Shown here: piece after piece, positions 25,654-34,724 of the stretch | How positions within the stretch are numbered: position 1 is the first letter of the stretch | Layout: the number at the start of each line of letters is the position of its first letter | Origin: CAZRAL01 sp964598005 | GTDB taxonomy: Bacteria > Pseudomonadota > Gammaproteobacteria > Burkholderiales > Usitatibacteraceae | Direction of reading: 5' to 3' | Assembly (NCBI GenBank): GCA_964598005.1 | Contig: CAZRAL010000002.1 | Coordinates: 43,616 to 107,615 of the forward strand | Length of the DNA: 64,000 nt | Notes under the pieces: model-generated | What the model was told of the DNA's origin: nothing | Database searches by the model: none | The model's input: only the letters and a program-made list of their open reading frames with translations | Translations under genes and position numbers: made by a program

Positions 25654-27507
25654 TTATTTTTTTGCCGGCGGCAAATCAGTGCACACACCTTCGAATACTT
25701 CGGCGGCCATGCCGATCGATTCGCCCAGTGTGGGGTGGGGGTGGATGGTTTTGCCGATGTCCACCGCATCGGCGCCCATTTCGATAGCCAGTGCCAGTTC
25801 GCTGATGAGATCGCCCGCATGCGTGCCGACGATGGCGCCGCCGATGATGCGATGCGATTCCTTATCGAAGATGAGTTTGGTGAAGCCTTCATCACGGCCA
25901 TTGGCGATGGCGCGGCCCGATGCGGCCCACGGGAATAAGCTTTTGGCAAAGGCGATGCCCTTGGCTTTGGCGCTGTCTTCGGTTTCGCCCACCCACGCCA
26001 CTTCGGGGTCGGTGTAGGCCACGCTGGGGATTACGCGCGCGTCAAAGTACGATTTTTGTCCGGCCGCGGCTTCGGCGGCCACGTGGCCTTCGTGCACGGC
26101 CTTGTGCGCCAGCATGGGCTGGCCCACGATGTCGCCGATGGCAAAGATGTGCGGCACGTTGGTGCGCATTTGCGAGTCGACGTTGATGAAGCCGCGCTCG
26201 GTAACGGCCACACCGGCTTTATCCGCCGCGATTTTTTTGCCGTTGGGGGTGCGGCCCACGCTCATCAGCGCCATGTCGTAACGCTGCGGCTCTTTGGGGA
26301 CCTCGGCCTGCCCGTCCGCACTGGCGAAGGTGACGTAGAGGCCGTCCGGTTTCGCGTCGATGCTGACCGTTTTGGTTTTCAGCATGATGTGGTCGAAACG
26401 TTTTTCATTCATTTTCTGCCAGACCTTGACCAGGTCGCGGTCGGCGCCCTGCATCAATCCATCCATCATTTCCACCACGTCGAGGCGGGTGCCCAGCGTG
26501 GAGTACACGGTGCCCATTTCCAGCCCGATGATGCCGCCGCCGATCACCAGCATTTTGCCGGGGATGTTTTTCAGCGCCAGTGCGCCGGTGGAGTCGACAA
26601 TGCGCGGATCGTCCGGCGCGAAGGGCAGCCGCACCGATTGCGAGCCGGCAGCGATAATGGCTTTTTCAAATCGGATGACTTTTTTCTCGCCGGTTTTTTC
26701 CTGCGCGTCGCCACGGGTGAGCTCGACCTGCAGATGATGCGCATCGAGAAACTGGCCGAGGCCGCGCACCACGTCGACCTTGCGCATTTTCGCCATGCCG
26801 GCCAGCCCGCCAGTCAGCTTGCCCACGACTTTGTCTTTCCAGCCGCGCAGTTTGTCCAGTTCGATTTGCGGTTTGCCGAAGCTGATGCCATGTGCCGCCA
26901 GCGCTGCCGTTTCATCGGCCACTGCTGCTACATGCAGCAGCGCTTTGGAGGGGATGCAGCCGACGTTCAGACACACGCCGCCCAGCGTGGCGTAACGCTC
27001 GACGATGACGGTTTTCATGCCCAGGTCTGCTGCGCGGAAGGCGGCCGAGTAGCCGCCGGGGCCGGCGCCTAATACCAACATTTCGCAATTCATGTCGACC
27101 TGGCCGGTATAGGTGGCGGCGCTGGGAATAGGTGTTTGGCTGGAAGCCACGGCTGGTGCGGCTTTTGGAGCAGATGCCGTGGAAACGCCCGCCGATGCTG
27201 GCGTTGCGGCCGGTGCGGTTGTGGAAACAGTAGGGGCGGCAGCGGTAGGCGCAGATGCAGCCGCAGCGCTCGCTTCCAGGGTCAGCACCACGCTGCCCAT
27301 CGAGACTTTATCGCCGATTTTGACTTTCACTTCTTTTACCACCCCGGCGTGCGAGGAGGGTACTTCCATGGTGGCCTTGTCGCTTTCCAGCGAAACCAGC
27401 GAATCCTCTTTTTTGATCGTGTCGCCGGGTTTCACCAGCACTTCGATGACAGGAATATCGGTGAAATCGCCGATATCGGGTACTTTGATTTCGATGAGAT
27501 TTGCCAT
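25654..27507 (-). CDS. lpdA: Dihydrolipoyl dehydrogenase (E3) with N-terminal lipoyl domain
   Basis: E3 of pyruvate dehydrogenase: reoxidises dihydrolipoamide with NAD+. 617 aa. The lipoyl domain is residues 1-80 (lipoyl Lys in LESDKATMEVP), followed by an Ala/Pro/Thr-rich linker (about 83-130), then the flavoprotein (GAGPGGYSAAFRAADLG; redox CLNVGC; GGGIIGLEMG; C-terminal HPHPTL with the active His). The extra lipoyl domain is typical of betaproteobacteria. The lipoyl domain is nearly identical to that of aceF, at DNA level also. Confidence 0.97.
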   Translation of the reverse strand: MANLIEIKVPDIGDFTDIPVIEVLVKPGDTIKKEDSLVSLESDKATMEVPSSHAGVVKEVKVKIGDKVSMGSVVLTLEASAAAASAPTAAAPTVSTTAPAATPASAGVSTASAPKAAPAVASSQTPIPSAATYTGQVDMNCEMLVLGAGPGGYSAAFRAADLGMKTVIVERYATLGGVCLNVGCIPSKALLHVAAVADETAALAAHGISFGKPQIELDKLRGWKDKVVGKLTGGLAGMAKMRKVDVVRGLGQFLDAHHLQVELTRGDAQEKTGEKKVIRFEKAIIAAGSQSVRLPFAPDDPRIVDSTGALALKNIPGKMLVIGGGIIGLEMGTVYSTLGTRLDVVEMMDGLMQGADRDLVKVWQKMNEKRFDHIMLKTKTVSIDAKPDGLYVTFASADGQAEVPKEPQRYDMALMSVGRTPNGKKIAADKAGVAVTERGFINVDSQMRTNVPHIFAIGDIVGQPMLAHKAVHEGHVAAEAAAGQKSYFDARVIPSVAYTDPEVAWVGETEDSAKAKGIAFAKSLFPWAASGRAIANGRDEGFTKLIFDKESHRIIGGAIVGTHAGDLISELALAIEMGADAVDIGKTIHPHPTLGESIGMAAEVFEGVCTDLPPAKK

Positions 27508-27554
27508 GTTTCAGTGTCCGCGTGAATTATTGATCATTCCGTAAATCATGACAA

Positions 27555-27975
27555 CGATGAGGTCGTTTCAAACCAGGCCTTAGTGATGTCATGAATTATG
27601 GAAAGCTAAATAGTAGATGGTAAATTGCTATCAAATCTTGTCGTCCAAAACAGCACGAGGGCCTGATTTTTTGTCTGTGGTCTATACAGCAGATTCCTCG
27701 ACTGCGCTACGCTGCGCTCGGAATGACAGTGCGTGTTTTTTAATGCCTGCAAATTAGTTCACCTTTATCAAACTTTGTCATCCCGAACAACGTGAGGGAT
27801 CTGTTTTTTGGTTACAGAAAGCCTGCACAACAGACTCGTTACCTTGCGCAGTAACAACATCAAAAGATTCTGATTGACACATTTATTAATCTTTCAATCA
27901 ATCGTGGTCATTGATGAAGTCATTTCAAGCAGACTTTGGTGATGTCACGAATTATGGAAAGCTCAATAATCGATG
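27555..27975. repeat. Imperfect direct repeat flanking tandem REP-like copies in the aceF-lpdA gap
   Basis: The gap 27508-27962 has no convincing gene. About 65 bp at 27555-27619 is repeated imperfectly at 27911-27975 (both hold GTGATGTCA-GAATTATGGAAAGCT); the second copy covers the end of the small ORF at 27963. Between them are two tandem copies of an intergenic repeat (about 27631-27730 and 27767-27858), each starting ATCAAA-CTTGTC and carrying GAGGG-CTG-TTTTTTG. Copy 1 ends with GCTCGGAATGACAGT, a common genomic repeat ending. Confidence 0.65.
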
Positions 27976-28220
27976 AAAAGCCCCGCTTTGCGTAGACGCT
28001 CTTTCACATTTTCATAGCCGCCGTGGCACTCCCAGTACATGTAGCGACCAAACCCCGATGAAACGAGTACGTATTTTTCGGTCAGAGGCTGAATGCGCGA
28101 CCAAGCCACAATCTTTTTTGCTTTCGGTTGATCAGTTACGGTTTCGATTAGCTCTTTGTTGTCGCCGTCGAATCCATGCCATATCAGCATGTTGCTTACG
28201 GTTAATTCGATGAAGGTCAT
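27963..28220 (-). CDS. Small hypothetical protein in the pyruvate dehydrogenase cluster
   Basis: 85 aa beginning with ATG one base after the aceF stop, so translation could be coupled to aceF. Mixed alpha/beta composition (IELTVSNMLIWHGFDGDNKE, WSRIQPLTEKYVLVSS); no signal peptide or membrane segment. I do not recognise a family. The last 13 bp lie inside a direct repeat that recurs near lpdA, where a decayed version of the same ending is seen. Confidence 0.5.
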   Translation of the reverse strand: MTFIELTVSNMLIWHGFDGDNKELIETVTDQPKAKKIVAWSRIQPLTEKYVLVSSGFGRYMYWECHGGYENVKERLRKAGLFIDY

Positions 28221-28221
28221 A

Positions 28222-29568
28222 TCACAACACCAGCCTGCGAATGTCGGACATCAACCCGGCCAGATAAGTCGAAAACCGCGCACCGGCCGCACCATCGACC
28301 ACCCGATGGTCATACGAGAGCGACATGGGGAGCATGAGACGCGGCACGAATTTTTCTTTTTCCTCGTCCCACACCGGTTTCTTCTGCGATTTGGATACGC
28401 CCAGTATCGCCACCTCGGGGGCGTTGATGATGGGGGTGAAGAAGGAACCACCAATGCCGCCCAGTGAGGAGATCGAGAAGCAGCCGCCCTGCATTTCGCC
28501 CGGCGAGAGTTTGCCCTCGCGCGCTTTGGCGGAAAGCTCGCTCATTTCGCGGGCGATTTCGATCACCGATTTTTGATCGGCGTTTTTGATCACGGGTACG
28601 ACGAGGCCATTCGGGGTATCGGCCGCGAAGCCGATGTTGAAGTATTTTTTCAGGATGAGGTTTTCGCCACCCGGCTCCAGCGAGGCATTAAACTCAGGGA
28701 ATTTTTTCAGCGCGGTCACGCTGGCCTTGATGAGAAAAGCCAGCATGGTGAGTTTGACGCCGCTCTTGGCGATCTCTTCATTGGTCTTGACGCGAAAGGC
28801 TTCGGCTTCGGTGATGTCGGCTTCGTCCTGTTGCGTGACATGCGGGATCATGACCCAGTTACGCGCCAGGTTGTTGCCGGAGAGTTTTTTGATGCGCGAC
28901 AGCGGCCGCGTTTCGATGGTGCCGAATTTGCTGAAGTCGATGTGCGGCATTTCCGGGAAAGCGAAGGCGCCGCCTGCGGTGCTGCCTTTCGGTTTTGCCA
29001 GCTCGCCCTTGACGAAGTTTTGTACGTCTTCCTTGGTGATGCGACCTTTGTGCGCGCTGCCTTTTACCCTGGAGAGGTCGACGCCCAGCTCGCGTGCAAA
29101 GGCGCGGATGCTGGGGCTGGCGTGCGCCTTGTTCATGGGCTGCGCGGGGCTTTCCGCGTTTGTGTTACCTGCCGCCGCTGCGCGTGGGGCTGCAGCCGGA
29201 ACCGTCGATACAGGAGCAGGGCTGGGAGCCACAGCTGGCGCGGCTTTTGGAGCAGAGTCTGCGGAAACGCCCGCCGATGCTGGCGTTGCGGCCGGCGCAG
29301 TGGTGGAAACAGAAGCAGCGACCCCAGCGCTTTCCTCCAGCGTCAGCACCACGCTGCCCATCGAGACTTTATCGCCGACTTTGACTTTGACTTCTTTCAC
29401 CACCCCGGCGTGCGAGGAGGGCACTTCCATGGTGGCCTTGTCGCTTTCCAGCGAGACCAGCGAATCCTCTTTCTTGACGGTATCGCCTGGTTTCACCAGC
29501 ACTTCGATGACGGGGATATCGGTGAAATCGCCGATATCGGGTACTTTGACTTCAACGAGATTGCTCAT
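28222..29568 (-). CDS. aceF: Dihydrolipoamide acetyltransferase (E2) of pyruvate dehydrogenase
   Basis: Core acyl-transferase of the complex, 448 aa. One lipoyl domain (1-80, Lys in LESDKATMEVP), an Ala/Pro-rich linker, a peripheral subunit-binding domain (ASPSIRAFARELGVDLSRVKGS, about 150-190) and the catalytic domain with the closing LSYDHRVVDGAAGARF holding the active His/Asp. Having one lipoyl domain rather than two or three is on the short side for E2. It lies downstream of aceE, but two unrelated genes and a repeat intervene. Confidence 0.97.
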   Translation of the reverse strand: MSNLVEVKVPDIGDFTDIPVIEVLVKPGDTVKKEDSLVSLESDKATMEVPSSHAGVVKEVKVKVGDKVSMGSVVLTLEESAGVAASVSTTAPAATPASAGVSADSAPKAAPAVAPSPAPVSTVPAAAPRAAAAGNTNAESPAQPMNKAHASPSIRAFARELGVDLSRVKGSAHKGRITKEDVQNFVKGELAKPKGSTAGGAFAFPEMPHIDFSKFGTIETRPLSRIKKLSGNNLARNWVMIPHVTQQDEADITEAEAFRVKTNEEIAKSGVKLTMLAFLIKASVTALKKFPEFNASLEPGGENLILKKYFNIGFAADTPNGLVVPVIKNADQKSVIEIAREMSELSAKAREGKLSPGEMQGGCFSISSLGGIGGSFFTPIINAPEVAILGVSKSQKKPVWDEEKEKFVPRLMLPMSLSYDHRVVDGAAGARFSTYLAGLMSDIRRLVL

Positions 29569-29648
29569 GTCGGCACCAATCAGGAAAGTTGAAACGGTCA
29601 GGTCTTATGCAGGAAGTAAGATACGCACAAGCTGATTGAATCAAGGTT

Positions 29649-30338
29649 TTATTTTTTTGCAGGGAGCGTTTCTGAAGGGGATGTTTCTTCTCTATCCCAA
29701 ATTTGAAAGGCTCCGTTATGTAAAGCTTTTTCGGGATTTCTTACTTTAAACACATAATCAGCATCTTTGGCTTTGGCATGGCAGGCGATACAGCCTTCTA
29801 ATCGCCCTTTGGCAAACCCACCGGTTTCGGCAAATTCCAACGTGCCAGCATAAAAATATTCCCAGTTGCCATTTTGAGGGTCAAATCCCGGGGTGCGTTT
29901 GATCATGCCGTAAATTTGGGGACGATTAGGCCCGGCAATGGGCTCCTCCTCACGATCCCACAATTGAAGAGAGTGAGCACGAGATTCAAGTTCTTCTAAT
30001 ACAACAATAGCGCTTGTCGGAAAAGTAGGTGATTTCTGGGTCACAGTATTTTCTGCTAATGCGTTAACGTAAAGATTAAATACTGTATCTATATGCGGTC
30101 CTGCACGCACTTGTTCTTTGTCTTCTTCAAGTTTCCCTAGACTTACACAGGTTTCCCAAACAAAGCGTTTAATATCGATGGGAGAAGGCTCCAGTTTTTT
30201 GAATGATTTGTAGAATGAAAAAACGGTTTCTTTTGAAATGATCGGAGGGCTGGATGGAATAACCGTCGCGCCATTAGGCTGAACAATGGCCGGAAAAAAA
30301 CTGGTTATGCCGATCAAAAAAATGGATAGGGTGCGCAT
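29649..30338 (-). CDS. Cytochrome P460-like c-type haem protein
   Basis: 229 aa with a signal peptide (residues 1-24). One haem-attachment motif, CIACH (about 183-187), in the context EGCIACHAKAKDADYVF, which is the cytochrome P460 family ending; TFPTSAIVVLE near residue 105 is the family's middle strand. P460 proteins in ammonia- and methane-oxidising bacteria oxidise hydroxylamine or nitric oxide using a haem cross-linked to Lys; whether that Lys is present here I cannot say. It sits between DUF3088 and aceF, an odd place for a periplasmic redox protein. Confidence 0.8.
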   Translation of the reverse strand: MRTLSIFLIGITSFFPAIVQPNGATVIPSSPPIISKETVFSFYKSFKKLEPSPIDIKRFVWETCVSLGKLEEDKEQVRAGPHIDTVFNLYVNALAENTVTQKSPTFPTSAIVVLEELESRAHSLQLWDREEEPIAGPNRPQIYGMIKRTPGFDPQNGNWEYFYAGTLEFAETGGFAKGRLEGCIACHAKAKDADYVFKVRNPEKALHNGAFQIWDREETSPSETLPAKK

Positions 30339-30366
30339 GAAAAATCCTCTTATTCGTTATGCCCAT

Positions 30367-30711
30367 TCAGTGCGGCCGGGCTACGCCGTAAAAATGCGCC
30401 AGATAGCCCGCTATGGCCACAGCACCGACAAAAAATGCTTTACCGTCTTGCAGCTTGGACGCCAGCTCGGCCGGGATGGATATATCGCGACGTTTGTTGA
30501 TGAGCATCGGGCAGCCTTGATGAGCTTCGCCCAGTTCTTCGACTATGGCGACGCGCGGCTTCGGAAAGTCGACATAGAGGACTTCCAGCTCGGTGCGCAG
30601 ATGCGGATAAAAGCTCAACAATCCCTCGATCTGCGCGCAATCCGGGCAGTAATAGGGAATGTTTTTATCCATGAATCCCGGGCGCAGTAAAAACAGTTTG
30701 TCTTTTTGCAT
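30367..30711 (-). CDS. DUF3088 family protein
   Basis: 114 aa. Thioredoxin-fold-like pattern with CPDC near residue 22 (YYCPDCAQIEGLL) and the DUF3088 segments VLYVDFPKPR, LGEAHQGCPMLI and DGKAFFVGAVAIAGYLAHFYG. Function unknown; it may be a redox or glutathione-S-transferase-like domain. The ATG at 30711 is the natural start; the longer frame runs into the dispersed repeat. It is between aceE and the P460 gene. Confidence 0.75.
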   Translation of the reverse strand: MQKDKLFLLRPGFMDKNIPYYCPDCAQIEGLLSFYPHLRTELEVLYVDFPKPRVAIVEELGEAHQGCPMLINKRRDISIPAELASKLQDGKAFFVGAVAIAGYLAHFYGVARPH

Positions 30712-30788
30712 AGTTATTGATATTACGCAGAGGTTAAGCGGTTTATTGGGAAATGGTGAAAGGGCTATCCTGTAAAAATTTGCATCCT

Positions 30789-30890
30789 GGTTCCCCTCTT
30801 TGAAAAAGAGGGGCGGAGGGGAGATTTGCGGTTGCTGAATCGGCGACAAGCACCGAAAATCCCCCTTATTCCCCCTTTAAAAAAGGGGGA
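30789..30890 (-). repeat. Dispersed palindromic repeat, copy B
   Basis: Inverted copy of the element at 24304-24402: hairpins CCCCTCTTT/AAAGAGGGG (starting near 30793) and CCCCCTTT/AAAGGGGG (30871-30889) with the same centre (GGAGGGGAGATTTG, CACCGAAAATCCCCC). It occupies the 292-bp gap between aceE and the DUF3088 gene. Its right-hand flank also resembles the left flank of copy A. Confidence 0.85.
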
Positions 30891-31003
30891 GGTCCGGTCG
30901 TGCGCGATGAAACAATGAAGTAACAACATAAAAGCAAAATTTTTCTGCAACATGGGTTTCCCAGACAAAAAATTTCCTGGCAGTGCCTAACATCAAATAG
31001 TCA

Positions 31004-33676
31004 TTACACCGTCCACGGTGCCGGTTTATCGGCATCGATGTGGTATTTGCGAATTGCTTCGGAAACCACGCGCATCGGGATTTGCCCCTCATCAGCCAGC
31101 GCTTTCAGGGCCGCCACCACGACGTAGTAGCGGTTGACCTCGAAGAATTTGCGCAGTTGTTTTCGCGTATCCGAGCGGCCAAAGCCATCGGTGCCCAGCG
31201 CGATCATTTTACGGTCGGTGATGTAGGGCGAAATTTGCTCGGCAAAACTGCGCATGTAGTCGGTCGAGGCCACCACCGGGCCTTTGCGGCCTTTCAGTTG
31301 CTGGGCCACGTAGGGAATGTGCGGCGCTGCTTCGGGGTGTAACAGGTTGTAGCGCTCGGCGGCCATGCCGTCACGGCGCAGCTCGGTGAATGAGGTGCAG
31401 CTCCAGATATCCGAGACCACGCCCCAATCCAGCTCCAGCAATTCTGCTGCGGCAATCACTTCGCGGAAGATGCTGCCCGAGCCCATCAGTTGCACGCGCG
31501 GTTTTTTCGCTTCCCGCGCTTCGCGGAACAGGTACATGCCTTTGAGGATGCCTGCCTCCGCGCCTTCCGGCATGGCGGGGTGGGTGTAGTTTTCGTTCAT
31601 TACCGTGAGGTAATAGAAAATCGACTCCTGTTTTTCGTACATGCGATGCAGGCCGTTTTGCATGATCACCGCCACTTCGTATGCGAAGGTGGGGTCATAC
31701 GAAATACAGTTGGGGATGGTGGCGGACATCAGGTGCGAGTGGCCGTCTTCGTGCTGCAAGCCTTCGCCATTCAAGGTGGTGCGGCCCGAGGTGCCGCCCA
31801 GCAGGAAGCCGCGTGCCTGCATGTCGCCCGCCGCCCACGCCAGATCGCCGACGCGCTGGAAGCCGAACATCGAGTAGAAGATGTAAAACGGGATCATGTG
31901 CTGGCCGTGGTTGGCATAGCTGGTGCCAGCCGCCATCCACGAGCAGAATGCGCCCGCTTCGTTGATGCCTTCCTGCAGGATTTGCCCGGCCTTGTCTTCC
32001 TTGTAAAACATCAGCTCGCCGGCATCGACCGGCTCGTAAAGCTGGCCCACCGAGGAGTAGATGCCCAACTGGCGGAACAGGCCTTCCATGCCAAAGGTGC
32101 GCGATTCGTCAGCCACGATCGGTACCAGCAGCTTGCCGATTTCCTTGTCGCGAGTCAGTGCGGTGAAGAAGCGGACGAAGGCCATGGTGGTGGAGATTTC
32201 GCGCTCTTCGGTGCTTTTCAGCAGCGCGGCAAAGGTTTCCAGCGGCGGCACTTTCAGCGGCGGAATATTGGGGTGACGTATCGGCAGCGAGCCGCCCAGT
32301 TTTTCACGCGCAGCTTTCAGGTATTTGATCTCTGGGCTGTCCGGGCCGGGCGTGTAGAAGGGCGTATCGGCGATAACGTCGTCGGTAATCGGCACATTGA
32401 AGCGATCGCGGAAGGCTTTCAGCGCCTCCACATCCATTTTCTTTTGCTGATGGGTGATGTTCTGACCTTCGCCCGCCTTGCCCATGCCGTAACCCTTGAT
32501 GGTCTTGGCCAGAATGACCGTGGGTTGGCCGGTATGCTTGGTCGCCGTGGCATACGCGGCATAGACTTTGTACGGGTCGTGGCCGCCACGATTCAGCCGC
32601 CAGATGTCGTCGTCCGACATACTGGCCACCATTTTTTCCAGCTCGGGATATTTGCCGAAAAAATGTTTGCGCACGTACGCGCCATCGCGCGCTTTGTAGT
32701 TTTGGTATTCGCCATCGACCGCTTCCATCATGCGCCGTTGCAGCAGGCCATCGTGATCCTTGGCCAGCAGCGGATCCCAGTAACGGCCCCAAATTACTTT
32801 CATCACATTCCAGCCCGCGCCGCGGAAATCGGCTTCCAGCTCCTGAATGATTTTGCCGTTGCCGCGCACCGGGCCATCCAGACGCTGCAGGTTGCAATTG
32901 ACGACGAAGATCAGGTTATCGAGTTTTTCGCGCGAGGCCAGCGCAATGGCGCCCAGCGATTCGGGCTCATCCATTTCGCCGTCGCCCATGAAGGCCCATA
33001 CCTTGCGGCCCTCGGTATTGGCGATGCCGCGATCCTGCAAATATTTCATAAAGCGCGCCTGATAGATCGCCTGCAGCGGCCCCAGACCCATCGAGACGGT
33101 CGCGAATTGCCAGAAGTCCGGCATCAACCACGGATGCGGGTAGCTGGAGATGCCCTTGCCGTCGACTTCGCGGCGGAAGTTATCAAGCTGCTCTTCGCTT
33201 AACCGGCCTTCCAGAAACGCGCGCGCATACACACCGGGCGCGGAATGGCCCTGAATGTAAAGCAGGTCGCCGCCATGGGTCGCAGAGGGCGCGTGCCAGA
33301 AATGATCGAAGCCCACGTCGTACAGTGTCGCTGCAGACTGGAAACTGGCGATATGTCCGCCCAGCTCCGAGCTCTCGCGGTTGGCGCGCAACACCATGGC
33401 AATGGCGTTCCAGCGGATCAAGGCGCGGATGCGGTATTCGATTTCGGCATCGCCGGGCACGGCCTCTTCAGCGTGCGGCGGGATGGTATTGATATAGGCG
33501 GTATTGGCGGAGTAGGGCAGGTAGGTGCCCGAACGGCGGGCTTTATCGACCAGTGTTTCCAACAGGTAATGCGCACGTTCCGGCCCTTCGGCATCGAGCA
33601 CGCTTTCCAGCGCATCGAGCCATTCTCTGGTCTCCAGCGGGTCGATATCTTTTTCCAGAAAAGTGGGACGGTCCAT
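31004..33676 (-). CDS. aceE: Pyruvate dehydrogenase E1 component (homodimeric type)
   Basis: Thiamine-diphosphate-dependent decarboxylase, 890 aa, the usual length. Thiamine-binding motif GDGEMDEPESLGAIALA with NCNLQRLDGPVRGN following, HSAPGVYARAF near residue 145, and a C-terminal transketolase domain ending in GTDGFGRSDTRKQLRKFFEVN. The ATG at 33676 has GAGGAG upstream. It is the first gene of the pyruvate dehydrogenase cluster; aceF is 1.4 kb further on instead of adjacent. Confidence 0.98.
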   Translation of the reverse strand: MDRPTFLEKDIDPLETREWLDALESVLDAEGPERAHYLLETLVDKARRSGTYLPYSANTAYINTIPPHAEEAVPGDAEIEYRIRALIRWNAIAMVLRANRESSELGGHIASFQSAATLYDVGFDHFWHAPSATHGGDLLYIQGHSAPGVYARAFLEGRLSEEQLDNFRREVDGKGISSYPHPWLMPDFWQFATVSMGLGPLQAIYQARFMKYLQDRGIANTEGRKVWAFMGDGEMDEPESLGAIALASREKLDNLIFVVNCNLQRLDGPVRGNGKIIQELEADFRGAGWNVMKVIWGRYWDPLLAKDHDGLLQRRMMEAVDGEYQNYKARDGAYVRKHFFGKYPELEKMVASMSDDDIWRLNRGGHDPYKVYAAYATATKHTGQPTVILAKTIKGYGMGKAGEGQNITHQQKKMDVEALKAFRDRFNVPITDDVIADTPFYTPGPDSPEIKYLKAAREKLGGSLPIRHPNIPPLKVPPLETFAALLKSTEEREISTTMAFVRFFTALTRDKEIGKLLVPIVADESRTFGMEGLFRQLGIYSSVGQLYEPVDAGELMFYKEDKAGQILQEGINEAGAFCSWMAAGTSYANHGQHMIPFYIFYSMFGFQRVGDLAWAAGDMQARGFLLGGTSGRTTLNGEGLQHEDGHSHLMSATIPNCISYDPTFAYEVAVIMQNGLHRMYEKQESIFYYLTVMNENYTHPAMPEGAEAGILKGMYLFREAREAKKPRVQLMGSGSIFREVIAAAELLELDWGVVSDIWSCTSFTELRRDGMAAERYNLLHPEAAPHIPYVAQQLKGRKGPVVASTDYMRSFAEQISPYITDRKMIALGTDGFGRSDTRKQLRKFFEVNRYYVVVAALKALADEGQIPMRVVSEAIRKYHIDADKPAPWTV

Positions 33677-33718
33677 AACTGTAGCGCTCCTCGTTAAATG
33701 CTGTTTTATTGATCAAGC

Positions 33719-33738
33719 AAAACCCGCTTTGCGCGGGC
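33719..33738 (-). terminator. Terminator after the FAD-oxidase/methyltransferase pair
   Basis: On the minus strand CCCGC-GCAAA-GCGGG followed by TTTT, 80 bp after the methyltransferase stop and before aceE. The stem is short (5 bp), so strength is uncertain. Confidence 0.45.
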
Positions 33739-33818
33739 GGATTGGCCTATTTTATCAATTTATTAACGTGAGCCGGAGGCGATTGGTATTAAATTGCCAG
33801 ATTTCTGCTGGTCTAAAT

Positions 33819-34724
33819 CTATAAAAGACCTTCTACCGAGGGTGAGGTAGAGAAGTATTTACTTTTTGTTTTACACATGACTAAATTCTCGCCTTCGAGC
33901 AGGATTGCATCTGATTCTTTGTAGTTCTGTGCCTCGGCCATTTCTATCAAAATAAAATGATGATGGGTAAGTAAATGCGAAATGGCATCCAGCTCAATAG
34001 CCCAGGTAAAGGGTTCACCACGCCAATCCAGCCAGCGTTCGATCAGCCAGCTACAAGGCCGGAACCCAGACTTTCCGTCTGGCCAGCGTACCAAATAGCT
34101 GAAAATGACATGAACATGTTGCGATGACAATCGATGCAACGTTTCAAACAGCCGGGAGATATTTTCTGCCGAAAGATACATCAGCAATCCTTCTGCAATA
34201 ACGAGCGTTTTTCTGCGATCGTTCAACAAAGATTCGGGAAGCGCCTGCTTGCCTAAATCGAGCGCAATAAACTTCACCTTGATATTGTTAGATGTAACGA
34301 CCGCAAGCGCGCGTTGTTTTACTGTTTGCGTTGCAGGGTGATCGATTTCAATTATTTCAACACTGCCGAATTCCTGGCTCAATCGACAGCCCAGCGTATC
34401 GAAGCCTGCACCAAGAATAATCACCCGTTCGCAGCCATTGGCAATGGCGGTTCTACAGCGCTGTTCGATCCAGCGCTTGCGATACCAGTAGTGAACCATA
34501 ATGCCGGGTAGCGTTAGCCGTTCCAATATATGCCATACCCATTTTGTTAGCGGAAATGAAGCGCTTTTTGCCAGCCAGCGATCGCTCCAGCTGCCGGAAA
34601 GAAATTGTTTGCACATTGCAGCTGCACCAGGGGCCACTAATTTTGCTGTTCGTATATCACTAGCAAGAAGCAAGGTGCTGGCGGCGATGACTTTGGCGGT
34701 TGTGCTGGCCTGTCCCGTCTTCAT
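33819..34724 (-). CDS. SAM-dependent methyltransferase, leucine carboxyl methyltransferase-like
   Basis: 301 aa. Class I fold with the SAM loop VIILGAGFDTLGCRL (about residue 93), the acidic EIIEIDHPATQ after strand 2, and VIAEGLLMYLSAENISRLF, the hallmark of the LCM/PPM1-like (PF04072) group that methylates small molecules or carboxylates. Substrate unknown. Its ATG overlaps the stop of the FAD oxidase by four bases (ATGA), so the two are translationally coupled and probably act in one pathway, perhaps a natural-product or lipid modification. Confidence 0.8.
   Translation of the reverse strand: MKTGQASTTAKVIAASTLLLASDIRTAKLVAPGAAAMCKQFLSGSWSDRWLAKSASFPLTKWVWHILERLTLPGIMVHYWYRKRWIEQRCRTAIANGCERVIILGAGFDTLGCRLSQEFGSVEIIEIDHPATQTVKQRALAVVTSNNIKVKFIALDLGKQALPESLLNDRRKTLVIAEGLLMYLSAENISRLFETLHRLSSQHVHVIFSYLVRWPDGKSGFRPCSWLIERWLDWRGEPFTWAIELDAISHLLTHHHFILIEMAEAQNYKESDAILLEGENLVMCKTKSKYFSTSPSVEGLL

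Noticed and set aside
27113..29635. Long plus-strand open frames over lpdA and aceF (up to about 350 codons)
   Set aside because: They are antisense to highly conserved genes and arise from GC-rich, Ala/Pro-coding linkers; no family pattern is seen.
31490..33202. 570-codon plus-strand frame antisense to aceE
   Set aside because: It is a shadow of the conserved aceE coding sequence, with His/Arg/Gln-rich translation and no recognisable domain.
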